Source: Salvelinus alpinus (taxonomy: Eukaryota; Chordata; Actinopteri; Salmoniformes; Salmonidae). From it: DNA of 64,000 bases. The translations under genes were made by a program, and so were the position numbers. Below are positions 49,301-53,900 of this stretch, piece by piece; positions within the stretch are counted from its first letter, which is position 1; every line of letters starts with the position of its first letter. Below the pieces are notes generated by a model. It had not been told where the DNA came from, did no database searches, and saw nothing but the letters and a program-made list of their open reading frames with translations. Where the stretch lies: contig NC_092091.1 in NCBI RefSeq assembly GCF_045679555.1, forward strand, positions 12,797,918 through 12,861,917. The letters run 5' to 3'.

Positions 49301-49989
49301 GGTGTTTTACGTTGTACACAGAGGATATTTGTGCAGAATTCAACATGCAGAGTCTCAATTTACAGGCTGGCTGTCTGTCTGGCTCTCTCTCTCCAGCAGA
49401 GATACAGAGCTGCAATCTCTTGGGCTCTGTGTGGGTGTTTGTTTGTGTACCAATGCAATCTGTGAGCATGGTGAATGCACTCTCTGCTGCAAAGGCATAC
49501 ACACACAGACACTCACAATCAATGAGACTGACAGACTGGCAAATAAATGTGTCTCTCTTTCCCCAGACAGACATATTCAGAGACACACGGAGTTAAGAAT
49601 TGCCACGCACGCACCAGTCTCTCACTCACTCACTCAAAAAAAAGTGCAAATTCCCAGGCAGCGTACCTCTTGGCTCCATGGTGAACTTTCCCCTAGGTAC
49701 AGATCTAGAGATCAGCTTCCCCTCCCCAGATCTTAACCTTAACCATTGGTGGGGAAAATGCTAAACTGACCCAGGATCTAAGCCAGGGCAACTTTAACTA
49801 CAACTACCTCTTGAGGCTGGCGGTGTGGTTCTGCATCAGCGCCGCCTGGTTCATGGCCTTCACCCAGCCGTTCATGTCTTCTTGTGTGTCGGCACTGAAG
49901 AAGTAGGTCCGCATGCCACTGTGCTCCGCCTGCGAGCCAATCACAGAGCTCCGGTTGTAAATGTATGAGCGCATGCCCGTGTGGCTGGC
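17504..49989 (-). CDS. plekha7: Pleckstrin homology domain-containing A7, partial: 21 3'-terminal coding exons, 1,154 residues
   Basis: The exons listed separately join into 3,465 nt with every phase compatible and one terminal stop. Residues 1-61 are the end of the PH domain, with SADTQEDMN and the conserved helix Trp W42. Residues 61-431 are Ser/Pro-rich linker with blocks typical of PLEKHA7 ([53 protein letters not shown]). Residues 534-721 are Leu/Glu-rich coiled coil ([37 protein letters not shown]). Residues 722-906 are Pro-rich ([10 protein letters not shown]) with [20 protein letters not shown]. Residues 907-1154 hold a second coiled region ([20 protein letters not shown]) and the long C-terminus shared with PLEKHA5/6. 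In other vertebrates PLEKHA7 is a zonula adherens scaffold that binds p120-catenin, PDZD11 and, through CAMSAP3, microtubule minus ends. The upstream WW and early PH exons are outside the window. Confidence 0.95.
17681..17993. repeat. 18/24-bp minisatellite in plekha7 last intron
   Basis: Units of acccaacaacatcacctg, some extended by the six bases accatc, repeat about 15 times. The last four units carry catg in place of cctg. Unit lengths divisible by three keep several frames open, which produces long His/Gln-rich and Gly/Val-rich ORFs that I consider artefacts. Confidence 0.95.
18088..18316. mobile_element. MITE with 12-13-bp inverted ends
   Basis: The ends read cccactgggcac at the left and gtgccccagtggg at the right. 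The 230-bp interior is AT-rich with no ORF. It lies in the last plekha7 intron. Confidence 0.7.
18466..18556. mobile_element. Short MITE copy
   Basis: It contains gatcttgggtcagttt and, inverted, aaaactgatcc with the middle taatggttaaggtt. It belongs to the same family as 42,447-42,565 and 49,683-49,798. Confidence 0.55.
18572..18745. mobile_element. MITE copy with agtgtgcac arms
   Basis: Left and right segments (cgattctcttcttccagaag, cactttgggagaagggttga) are imperfect inverted copies. Related elements occur at 50,575-50,765 and flanking the large satellite. Confidence 0.5.
18955..19603 (-). mobile_element. Tc1-like element, decayed
   Basis: The termini are tatacactcagtg (left) and its complement cactgagtgtata (right). 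The interior on the minus strand has broken Tc1-like transposase frames (for example [20 protein letters not shown] and [10 protein letters not shown]). The 0.65-kb length implies an internal deletion. It lies in the last plekha7 intron. Confidence 0.7.
19663..19802 (-). CDS. plekha7: plekha7 exon: SHALASEAS block
   Basis: Residues 1100-1146, with [20 protein letters not shown] and [16 protein letters not shown]. The acceptor gtgtcag at 19,803 is chosen by phase over a second CAG seven nucleotides downstream. The block resembles the ends of PLEKHA5/6. Confidence 0.88.
19877..20032. mobile_element. Inverted-repeat element with three 36-bp tandem units
   Basis: The ends are tgtcccaaatgg and catttgggac. 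Between them, 19,909-20,016 is three near-identical 36-bp copies of ctggtcaaaagtagtgcact-atgtagggaatagg. The same core appears at 27,740-27,890, 28,752-28,812, 36,695-36,790 and 62,613-62,712. Confidence 0.7.
20381..20514 (-). CDS. plekha7: plekha7 exon: [12 protein letters not shown] block
   Basis: Residues 1056-1099, with [20 protein letters not shown] and [14 protein letters not shown] end it at the donor gtactc in phase 2, because joining to the next exon recreates AKSNVQN, close to the AKSSVQN/AKSSMQN of relatives. Reading through the donor would stop after KYS at 20,371. Confidence 0.9.
20565..20965. mobile_element. MITE, 0.4 kb
   Basis: The inverted ends are about 30 bp: taaagtgcaattccaacact on the left, and gaattgcaattta closing the right, with aacctcattttcat matched by atgaggttg. 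There is no ORF. Confidence 0.7.
20998..21822. mobile_element. Tc1-like internal-deletion derivative
   Basis: The left TIR acagtgccttcagaaagtat and right TIR gaatactttcagaaggcgct bound 0.8 kb lacking the transposase core. The interior resembles the halves at 1766-3893 and 33,390-34,258. Confidence 0.75.
21818..21862 (-). repeat. SINE head fragment
   Basis: The minus strand reads gggcctcccgggtggcgcag and then tggtctagggcactgcatcg, a tRNA-like head typical of fish SINEs. It abuts the Tc1-like right end. No B box or tail is present. Confidence 0.5.
21957..22169 (-). CDS. plekha7: plekha7 exon: long C-terminal form
   Basis: The 71-codon exon holds residues 985-1055. It starts [20 protein letters not shown] and ends with [12 protein letters not shown] and [13 protein letters not shown], a block shared with the long C-termini of PLEKHA5/6. 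The donor is gtacgt. Confidence 0.92.
22534..22988. mobile_element. Tc1-like MITE, 0.45 kb
   Basis: The ends are tacactaccgttcaaaggtt and, at the right, ttttgaacggtagtgta. The interior has no transposase frame. It is a non-autonomous derivative in the plekha7 intron. Confidence 0.75.
23000..24350. other. plekha7 intron, nothing recognised
   Basis: This 1.3-kb AT-rich intronic stretch has short CA/TG-rich runs near 23,180-23,300. I see no conserved ORF, inverted-repeat element or RNA gene. Confidence 0.4.
24355..24470. repeat. 28-bp minisatellite, 4 copies
   Basis: The unit gattgagggagcagggatgt-ttggtaat is repeated four times with one a/c difference in the second copy. Confidence 0.9.
25089..25322 (-). 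CDS. plekha7: plekha7 exon: [13 protein letters not shown] region
   Basis: This 78-codon exon holds residues 907-984. It contains [38 protein letters not shown] and ends STDLGS at a gtacgt donor. If the donor is not used, translation continues 26 residues (beginning [12 protein letters not shown]) to a stop near 25,008. That resembles the short mammalian form, which ends soon after DLGSV. Confidence 0.95.
25345..25390. repeat. GA microsatellite
   Basis: A (ga)n run sits 25-60 nt upstream of the acceptor of the 25,089-25,322 exon on the coding strand, where it reads as CT and extends the polypyrimidine tract. Confidence 0.85.
25452..25935. repeat. 21-bp purine-rich minisatellite, about 23 copies
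   Basis: The unit is aggaaaggagaggaggaaga plus c, with a/t variants (ggaaagg or ggtaagg). The plus strand is nearly all purine, and the plekha7 sense strand nearly all pyrimidine. The period is divisible by three, so ORFs of 193-238 codons are produced in three frames. These lack any start context or conservation. Confidence 0.95.
26520..26865 (+). mobile_element. LINE fragment nested in Tc1-like element
   Basis: A plus-strand frame encodes [15 protein letters not shown] and [13 protein letters not shown], matching the finger-palm region of LINE reverse transcriptases. It interrupts the Tc1 sequence after gttcca. It is too short to be active. Confidence 0.6.
27046..27150 (+). mobile_element. 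Retroposon 3' tail
   Basis: ggatttaggctgggtttctg, then gcctttataaatacatttga and a ttgattgattg run, form the common 3' end of a fish LINE/SINE pair. It is inserted in the Tc1 copy. Confidence 0.6.
27536..27697. mobile_element. MITE, 160 bp
   Basis: The ends gggtgtcaaactcattcca and tggaatgagtttgacac are inverted copies. It is intronic and non-coding. Confidence 0.75.
27893..28752 (-). mobile_element. Transposon copy A, one end missing
   Basis: This ends at the right with ccgattaatcggtcgacctc and shares long blocks, in reverse orientation, with the larger copy at 39,158-40,907 (for example gctagctagcaacttacctt). It carries a nested tRNA-derived SINE (28,446-28,640) at the corresponding position. 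Its left end is truncated relative to the other copy. Confidence 0.7.
28446..28640 (+). repeat. tRNA-derived SINE inside transposon copy A
   Basis: It begins gcaggtggttagagcgttgg (A-box region), followed by an eroded B box, and then the body gaacaaggcagttaacccac and the tail gacttgcctagttaaata. The reverse-oriented equivalent is at 39,270-39,465. Confidence 0.7.
28837..28928 (-). CDS. plekha7: plekha7 exon
   Basis: Residues 876-906, with [20 protein letters not shown] and [11 protein letters not shown]. It restores phase 0 and the donor is gtgagt. A transposon remnant ends about 25 nt past the donor. Confidence 0.93.
29080..29176 (-). CDS. plekha7: plekha7 exon
   Basis: Residues 844-875, with [16 protein letters not shown] and GGYQTLPNK. 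It ends in phase 1. The acceptor is gtttcag and the donor gtatta. Confidence 0.93.
30338..30658. repeat. 22-bp minisatellite, about 13 copies
   Basis: The unit cgtcatccgtctctcattca plus ca is almost perfectly conserved for the first 12 copies and then degrades. The 22-bp period is not a multiple of three, so all three frames cycle through one repeat peptide. It lies inside the hAT-like composite. Confidence 0.95.
30922..31081. repeat. 53-bp tandem triplication
   Basis: Three copies of a 53-bp unit contain ctccaaccctgttccagggg. The middle copy differs at four or five positions. Confidence 0.9.
31225..31500. mobile_element. MITE with 25-bp inverted ends
   Basis: The left end cgcctcgatcacacagatag and right end ctatcggtgtgatcgaggta are near-perfect inverted copies. 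The interior is about 225 bp with no conserved ORF. Confidence 0.75.
32160..32345 (-). repeat. tRNA-derived SINE
   Basis: On the minus strand a perfect B box (ggttcgaatcc) lies near the start, and the body ends in the widespread fish SINE segment catttagcagatgctcttat on the plus strand. It abuts the hAT-like composite. Confidence 0.7.
32766..32960 (-). CDS. plekha7: plekha7 exon: Pro-rich and basic block
   Basis: The 65-codon exon holds residues 779-843. It contains [20 protein letters not shown] and [20 protein letters not shown], among the most conserved parts of PLEKHA7, and ends CVNGDCK at a gtcagg donor. Confidence 0.96.
33161..33214 (-). CDS. plekha7: plekha7 small exon (18 codons), less certain
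   Basis: Residues 761-778, [18 protein letters not shown]. The acceptor gctccaag and donor gtagaa give phase 0 on both sides. Other nearby acceptors lead to stops, which supports this choice. The sequence is weakly conserved, so the exon might be skipped or not real. Confidence 0.7.
33390..34258. mobile_element. Tc1-like derivative, right TIR absent
   Basis: The left TIR acagtgccttcagaaagtat is clear. The interior matches the family up to about 34,000, then pieces appear in inverted order (attgtggagtagctacaata near 34,235), indicating rearrangement. No transposase frame survives. Confidence 0.65.
34295..34455 (-). repeat. Possible tRNA-related repeat
   Basis: The minus strand contains ggttttgagttcaatccctg, a degenerate B box, with a salmonid-type context (cagggcggacacta). 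It may be a SINE fragment. It lies just past the donor of the 34,524-34,639 exon. Confidence 0.4.
34524..34639 (-). CDS. plekha7: plekha7 exon: Pro-rich
   Basis: Residues 722-760 start [20 protein letters not shown] and end PHNPVPKW at a gtgagt donor. The ERK...VP beginning matches the family. Confidence 0.88.
34994..35105 (-). CDS. plekha7: plekha7 exon: end of coiled coil
   Basis: Residues 685-721, with [20 protein letters not shown] and [12 protein letters not shown] placed the acceptor at aattctag, which keeps phase 0 and gives the RE-KSVIK junction. Confidence 0.92.
35269..35370 (-). CDS. plekha7: plekha7 exon: coiled coil
   Basis: Residues 651-684, [20 protein letters not shown] and a short tail. 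The acceptor is ttgtgtag and the donor gtcaga. Confidence 0.94.
35648..35829. mobile_element. Complete fold-back MITE in plekha7 intron
   Basis: The arms are about 55 bp and nearly perfect: agaggaggctggtgggagga at the left and tcctcccaccagcctcctct at the right. It could form a long hairpin in the pre-mRNA. It lies 40 nt from the donor at 35,868. Confidence 0.85.
35869..36018 (-). CDS. plekha7: plekha7 exon: coiled coil
   Basis: The 50-codon exon holds residues 601-650, with [20 protein letters not shown] and [15 protein letters not shown]. It is strongly conserved across the PLEKHA5/6/7 group. A complete MITE sits 40 nt beyond its donor. Confidence 0.95.
36287..36367 (-). CDS. plekha7: plekha7 exon: coiled coil
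   Basis: Residues 574-600, [20 protein letters not shown] and the rest of a heptad-rich helix. The acceptor is cctacag and the donor gtactg. Confidence 0.93.
36695..36790. repeat. gtgcactat inverted-repeat element
   Basis: tatatagtgcgctac and gtagtgcactatatag are inverted copies around gggccgtggtc. It is the same family as 19,877-20,032. Confidence 0.6.
36795..37305. other. plekha7 intron, nothing recognised
   Basis: This is AT-rich intronic DNA. I see no gene, inverted-repeat element or array before the minisatellite at 37,311. Confidence 0.4.
37311..38112. repeat. 47-bp minisatellite, about 17 copies
   Basis: The unit tagactgctctctctaagg-gtctatggtagtccctcctcatcttatc recurs with 44-bp (one cct lost) and 52-bp variants. 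Divergence is low except at the edges. It ends 130 bp before the 38,241-38,306 exon on the plus map. Confidence 0.92.
38241..38306 (-). CDS. plekha7: plekha7 exon (22 codons)
   Basis: Residues 552-573, with [17 protein letters not shown]. The acceptor is ggttccaag (an AAG acceptor) and the donor gtaagt. PVKIAESD is a conserved PLEKHA7 signature. Confidence 0.92.
38880..39150. repeat. CA-rich low-complexity DNA
   Basis: Interrupted cacacacac runs occupy 38,930-39,130. ORFs here are CA-coded His/Thr artefacts. Confidence 0.7.
39158..40907 (+). mobile_element. Transposon copy B, full length
   Basis: The left end gaggtcgaccgattaatcgg and right end (aatcggtcgacctcttg) are inverted copies. The 1.75-kb body has no intact transposase, and includes a minus-oriented SINE (39,270-39,465) and the tgtaac element (40,226-40,430). 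Copy A at 27,893-28,752 is its inverted partner. Confidence 0.75.
40226..40430 (+). repeat. Short interspersed element with tRNA-like boxes, copy 2
   Basis: It starts ggtgtaaccgatgtgaaatg and ends aatgttacac. A B box reads ctggttcgagcccagg in the plus orientation. It is nested in transposon copy B and is the same element as 5,585-5,832. Confidence 0.6.
40908..41485. other. plekha7 intron, nothing recognised
   Basis: This 0.6-kb intronic stretch shows no conserved ORF or structured repeat. Confidence 0.4.
41490..42383. mobile_element. Composite MITE with AGT-rich insert
   Basis: The ends gggccgtgttcattaggctc and ccctaatgaacacgacccgg are inverted copies. The interior is expanded by an imperfect agt/gta trinucleotide tract (41,574-41,715) and unrelated DNA. 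A short relative is at 13,903-14,017. Confidence 0.6.
42447..42565. mobile_element. MITE
   Basis: The ends gatgaagtttcccctaggta and gtctcggggcaacttcatc are inverted copies. It is the same family as 18,466 and 49,683. Confidence 0.7.
42625..42895. repeat. Purine-rich low-complexity tract
   Basis: About 270 bp is almost entirely A and G on the plus strand (gaggaggagaaaaagaggga), so the plekha7 sense strand is pyrimidine-rich. Irregular units of about 12-25 bp are visible. Predicted Glu/Lys or Ser/Leu ORFs are artefacts. It begins about 20 nt past the donor of the 42,915 exon. Confidence 0.85.
42915..42968 (-). CDS. plekha7: plekha7 micro-exon (18 codons)
   Basis: Residues 534-551 read [18 protein letters not shown], nearly identical to the mammalian block as I recall it. 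The exon is phase 0 on both sides. A 250-bp purine-rich tract begins about 20 nt beyond its donor on the coding strand. Confidence 0.95.
42985..43206 (+). mobile_element. Tc1-like right-end fragment
   Basis: Plus-strand remnants ([20 protein letters not shown]) are the end of a Tc1 transposase and run into the TIR ttttgtacactcagtgtata. The left part is missing. Confidence 0.6.
43310..43890. other. plekha7 intron, nothing recognised
   Basis: There is a small palindromic stretch just before this (43,225-43,310, ttcataatggattatgaatt). Otherwise I see no conserved feature. Confidence 0.35.
43901..44122 (-). CDS. plekha7: plekha7 exon: PEELTLLL helical insert
   Basis: This 222-nt phase-0 exon holds residues 460-533. 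It opens with [20 protein letters not shown], a helical block that I recognise from PLEKHA5/6 and long PLEKHA7 forms, and continues with a Ser/Asn/Pro-rich tail. It could be skipped without frame change, so alternative splicing is possible. The donor is gtgggg, weaker than others in the gene. Confidence 0.8.
44285..44613. mobile_element. MITE, hAT-like ends
   Basis: The left end tagggttggcacaatttccg and right end (cataatcgccacagcccta) are imperfect inverted copies. The interior is AT-rich with no ORF. Confidence 0.55.
44620..45165. other. plekha7 intron, nothing recognised
   Basis: This intronic DNA is rich in ctagct/agctaac words (44,700-44,830). No gene or defined element was seen. Confidence 0.35.
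45172..45255 (-). CDS. plekha7: plekha7 exon (28 codons)
   Basis: Residues 432-459, with [20 protein letters not shown] followed by HGK. It is flanked by a ttcaccag acceptor and gtacgg donor. It matches the family block before the first coiled coil. Confidence 0.93.
45370..45940 (-). CDS. plekha7: plekha7 exon: large Pro-rich exon
   Basis: This 571-nt exon holds residues 241-431. It contains [57 protein letters not shown] and [12 protein letters not shown], all characteristic of PLEKHA7. The donor is gtaaga. It is GC-rich (many CCC/GGG runs), unlike the AT-rich introns around it. Confidence 0.95.
46215..46285. repeat. GT microsatellite
   Basis: A (gt)n run at 46,243-46,274 is in the intron between the two largest coding exons. 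Confidence 0.8.
46386..46925 (-). CDS. plekha7: plekha7 exon: Ser/Pro/Thr linker
   Basis: This 540-nt exon holds residues 61-240. It starts after ttcctag in phase 2 and ends at ggtaaagg. Recognisable family blocks are [11 protein letters not shown] near the start and [15 protein letters not shown] at the end. The middle is low-complexity and poorly conserved. Confidence 0.93.
47018..47089. repeat. Short perfect hairpin element
   Basis: actggggttgcacaattcc and ggaattgtgcaaccccagt are perfect inverted copies of 19 bp around a 32-bp loop. Confidence 0.8.
47146..47487. mobile_element. MITE, 0.34 kb
   Basis: The left end gagccagactgatatattgg and the right end (aatacggtcaggctc) are inverted copies. 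A tatcgg/ccgata-rich interior recalls the ends of transposon copies A and B. Confidence 0.55.
47871..48252. repeat. 27-bp minisatellite, 14 copies
   Basis: The unit tcaaatacagcgctccagga-tggctca is nearly invariant (copies 11-12 carry tgcctca, copy 11 also a t for c). The period is nine codons, so ORFs of 149-205 codons appear on both strands. I regard them as artefacts. Confidence 0.95.
48499..49049. repeat. 20-bp minisatellite, about 26 copies
   Basis: The unit agataccctagactagacag occurs with 26-bp variants carrying an extra cctaga. The left end (48,540-48,630) is degenerate. A 180-bp block around 48,650-48,780 recurs at about 48,780-48,950, indicating higher-order duplication. Confidence 0.93.
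49050..49680. other. plekha7 intron, nothing recognised
   Basis: This is a T-rich intronic segment. The ORFs in 49,275-49,736 show no domain or splice support. Confidence 0.35.
49683..49798. mobile_element. MITE next to the PH exon donor
   Basis: The ends gaactttcccctaggtacag and cagggcaactttaact are inverted copies. It belongs to the 42,447 family. Its right end is about 10 nt from the 5' splice site of the exon at 49,808. Confidence 0.65.
49808..49989 (-). CDS. plekha7: plekha7 exon: C-terminal half of PH domain
   Basis: Residues 1-60 of the partial protein. The acceptor is cccatag and the donor gtagttg. It contains [14 protein letters not shown] and [20 protein letters not shown], the last strands and C-terminal helix of the PH domain, which binds phosphoinositides in this family. 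It is the first coding exon visible, and the intron upstream exceeds 14 kb. A MITE ends about 10 nt from its donor. Confidence 0.95.
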
Positions 49990-50064
49990 CTATGGGAGAG
50001 GAGAGAGGGAGGGTCAGAGTAAGGAAGAGTGATGGATGTGGGATCAGGCCAAAGGGGTAGATAG

Positions 50065-50145
50065 CAGGGTTGGGGTCAGTTGAGTTTTGCCCACTATTTT
50101 TTCAATTCATGAACTGAATTAAGAACTGAATTGACCCCAACCCTG
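50065..50145. mobile_element. Short MITE, 81 bp
   Basis: cagggttggggtcagttgag and ttgaccccaaccctg are inverted copies. The loop is rich in attcaatt. Confidence 0.75.
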
Positions 50146-50224
50146 GTAGAGATGGATAAAGAAGTGTTGAACAATTAAAAGATACAGGGACATTAACCAA
50201 TGTCTGCCCATGGAGACACAAACG

Positions 50225-50412
50225 CGTTCAAGTCAGCCAATAGAGAGAAAGAGAGACGTCAGCATCAGCCAATACAAACACAGACATATCCGTGTTGGCC
50301 AATACAGAAACTGAGATACTATAAGGACCAGCCAATAGACACAGAGACAAGAGGCCAGCCAATTGAGAATGGAGAAAGAGAGAGACATCCAGACTGACCA
50401 ATGAACACAGAG
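50225..50412. repeat. Degenerate CCAAT-containing tandem repeat
   Basis: Six units of roughly 25-45 bp each contain ccaat (tcagccaatagagag, tcagccaatacaaac, tggccaatacagaaa, cagccaatagacaca, cagccaattgagaat, tgaccaatgaacaca). It is strongly diverged. Confidence 0.5.
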
Positions 50413-50574
50413 CAGCATGAGTGACATAACAAAATAATATCAAGGTCCAATCCAACCCACAACAGAGGACACTGTAAGCCAATCAACAAGAAGTAAGCCT
50501 AGAAAGAGCCATTGTGACATGACCATTCCAACATGCTGCTGAATTGTTTGTACTTCTGTTTATACATACATGTC

Positions 50575-50765
50575 TTATGCTGGTCTTTATGTCTTGTTCT
50601 GATTCTCCACACGTTTCCTAAAGTGTGCACTTGAAGACTTCCCATTATGGATTTAACAATGGTGGGGAAACCACATACAGTCAATGTTGCCACCAATCCA
50701 ATGTGTTTAAAATCCATGACAGGGAGTATGCAAGTGCACACTTTAGGAGAAGGATGGCAAATCAG
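50575..50765. mobile_element. MITE copy with agtgtgcac arms
   Basis: cctaaagtgtgcacttgaag and tgcaagtgcacactttagga are inverted copies. It is the same family as 18,572, and the next copy to the right is split by the large satellite. Confidence 0.7.
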
Positions 50766-50789
50766 GACTCCAATCAGTTCACATCCCTA

Positions 50790-50927
50790 TGGCTGAGTTC
50801 CAATTCTCTAAGCCTTCACCCAGTGTTCACTCCCCCTCATGTCTTTACAAGCATTGGATTGGTGCAAGCATAGTTGGGAGGGAGTTTCTACCATATTACT
50901 TACACCAGTCCGTTCCTTTTAAATACA
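50790..50927. mobile_element. Left part of a MITE split by the satellite
   Basis: gccttcacccagtgttcact and caagcattggattggtgcaa match the family at 50,575 and 18,572. The corresponding right arm, gagtgcacactttggaagat, lies at 59,154-59,175, on the far side of the array. Confidence 0.55.
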
Positions 50928-53900
50928 TGAGGGGAAGTAGACCAATGTTGTAGTGAGGGGGGAGTTGACCAGTCTAGTGAGGGGGAGTAGACCAGTCTAG
51001 TGAGGGTGAAGTAGACCGGTCTTAGTGAGGGGGGAGTAGACCGGTCTTAGTGAGGGGGGAGTAGACCCGTCTAGTGAGGGGGGAGTAGACCAGTGTAGTG
51101 AGGGGGGAGTTGACCAGTCTAGTGAGGGTGAAGTAGACCGGTCTTAGTGAGGGGGGAGTAGACCCGTCTAGTGAGGGTGAAGTAGACCAGTCTAGTGAGG
51201 GTGAAGTAGACCAGTCTTAGTGAGGGTGAAGTAGACCGGTCTTAGTGAGGGTGAAGTAGACCCGTCTAGTGAGGGTGAAGTAGACCAGTCTAGTGAGGGT
51301 GAAGTAGACCCGTCTAGTGAGGGTGAAGTAGACCGGTCTTAGTGAGGGGGGAGTAGACCGGTCTAGTGAGGGTGAAGTAGACCAGTGTAGTGAGGGTGAA
51401 GTAGACCAGTCTTAGTGAGGGTGAAGTAGACCGGTCTTAGTGAGGGTGAAGTAGACCGGTCTTAGTGAGGGTGAAGTAGACCGGTCTTAGTGAGGGTGAA
51501 GTAGACCGGTCTTAGTGAGGGTGAAGTAGACCGGTCTTAGTGAGGGTGAAGTAGACCGGTCTTAGTGAGGGTGAAGTAGACCGGTCTTAGTGAGGGGGGA
51601 GTAGACCAGTGTAGTGAGGGTGAAGTAGACCAGTCTAGTGAGGGTGAAGTAGACCAGTCTTAGTGAGGGGGGAGTTGACCAGTCTAGTGAGGGGGAGTAG
51701 ACCAGTCTAGTGAGGGTGAAGTAGACCGGTCTTAGTGAGGGGGGAGTAGACCGGTCTTAGTGAGGGGGGAGTAGACCCGTCTAGTGAGGGGGGAGTAGAC
51801 CAGTGTAGTGAGGGGGGAGTTGACCAGTCTAGTGAGGGTGAAGTAGACCGGTCTTAGTGAGGGGGGAGTAGACCCGTCTAGTGAGGGTGAAGTAGACCAG
51901 TCTAGTGAGGGTGAAGTAGACCAGTCTAGTGAGGGTGAAGTAGACCAGTCTTAGTGAGGGTGAAGTAGACCAGTCTAGTGAGGGTGAAGTAGACCAGTCT
52001 TAGTGAGGGTGAAGTAGACCGGTCTTAGTGAGGGTGAAGTAGACCCGTCTAGTGAGGGTGAAGTAGACCAGTCTAGTGAGGGTGAAGTAGACCCGTCTAG
52101 TGAGGGTGAAGTAGACCCGTCTAGTGAGGGTGAAGTAGACCAGTCTAGTGAGGGTGAAGTAGACCCGTCTAGTGAGGGTGAAGTAGACCGGTCTTAGTGA
52201 GGGGGGAGTAGACCAGTCTAGTGAGGGTGAAGTAGACCAGTGTAGTGAGGGTGAAGTAGACCAGTCTTAGTGAGGGTGAAGTAGACCGGTCTTAGTGAGG
52301 GTGAAGTAGACCGGTCTTAGTGAGGGTGAAGTAGACCGGTCTTAGTGAGGGTGAAGTAGACCGGTCTTAGTGAGGGTGAGGTAGACCGGTCTTAGTGAGG
52401 GGGGAGTAGACCAGTGTAGTGAGGGTGAAGTAGACCAGTCTAGTGAGGGTGAAGTAGACCAGTCTTAGTGAGGGTGAAGTAGACCCGTCTAGTGAGGGTG
52501 AAGTAGACCAGTCTAGTGAGGGTGAAGTAGACCAGTCTAGTGAGGGTGAAGTAGACCCGTCTAGTGAGGGTGAAGTAGACCGGTCTTAGTGAGGGGGGAG
52601 TAGACCAGTCTAGTGAGGGTGAAGTAGACCAGTCTAGTGAGGGTGAAGTGGACCAGTCTAGTGAGGGTGAAGTAGACCGGTCTTAGTGAGGGTGAAGTAG
52701 ACCGGTCTTAGTGAGGGTGAAGTAGACCCGTCTAGTGAGGGTGAAGTAGACCAGTCTAGTGAGGGTGAAGTAGACCCGTCTAGTGAGGGTGAAGTAGACC
52801 CGTCTAGTGAGGGTGAAGTAGACCAGTCTAGTGAGGGTGAAGTAGACCAGTCTAGTGAGGGTGAAGTAGACCAGTCTAGTGAGGGTGAAGTAGACCAGTC
52901 TAGTGAGGGTGAAGTAGACCAGTCTTAGTGAGGGTGAAGTAGACCGGTCTTAGTGAGGGTGAAGAAGACCTGTCTAGTGAGGGTGAAGTAGACCAGTCTA
53001 GTGAGGGTGAAGTAGACCCGTCTAGTGAGGGTGAAGTAGACCCGTCTAGTGAGGGTGAAGTAGACCAGTCTAGTGAGGGTGAAGTAGACCGGTCTTAGTG
53101 AGGGGGGAGTAGACCAGTCTAGTGAGGGTGAAGTAGACCGGTCTTAGTGAGGGTGAAGTAGACCGGTCTTAGTGAGGGGCGAGTAGACCCGTCTAGTGAG
53201 GGTGAAGTAGACCAGTCTAGTGAGGGTGAAGTAGACCAGTCTAGTGAGGGGGGAGTTGACCAGTCTAGTGAGGGTGAAGTAGACCAGTCTAGTGAGGGTG
53301 AAGTAGACCAGTCTAGTGAGGGTGAAGTAGACCAGTCTAGTGAGGGTGAAGTAGACCAGTCTTAGTGAGGGTGAAGTAGACCGGTCTTAGTGAGGGTGAA
53401 GTAGACCGGTCTTAGTGAGGGGGGAGTAGACCAGTCTAGTGAGGGTGAAGTAGACCAGTCTAGTGAGGGTGAAGTAGACCAGTCTAGTGAGGGTGAAGTA
53501 GACCGGTCTTAGTGAGGGTGAAGTAGACCGGTCTTAGTGAGGGTGAAGTAGACCGGTCTAGTGAGGGTGAAGTAGACCGGTCTAGTGAGGGTGAAGTAGA
53601 CCAGTCTAGTGAGGGTGAAGTAGACCAGTCTAGTGAGGGTGAAGTAGACCAGTCTTAGTGAGGGTGAAGTAGACCGGTCTTAGTGAGGGTGAAGTAGACC
53701 GGTCTTAGTGAGGGGGGAGTAGACCAGTCTAGTGAGGGTGAAGTAGACCAGTCTAGTGAGGGTGAGGTAGACCAGTCTAGTGAGGGTGAAGTAGACCAGT
53801 CTTAGTGAGGGTGAAGTAGACCGGTCTTAGTGAGGGGGGAGTAGACCAGTCTAGTGAGGGTGAAGTAGACCAGTCTAGTGAGGGTGAAGTAGACCGGTCT

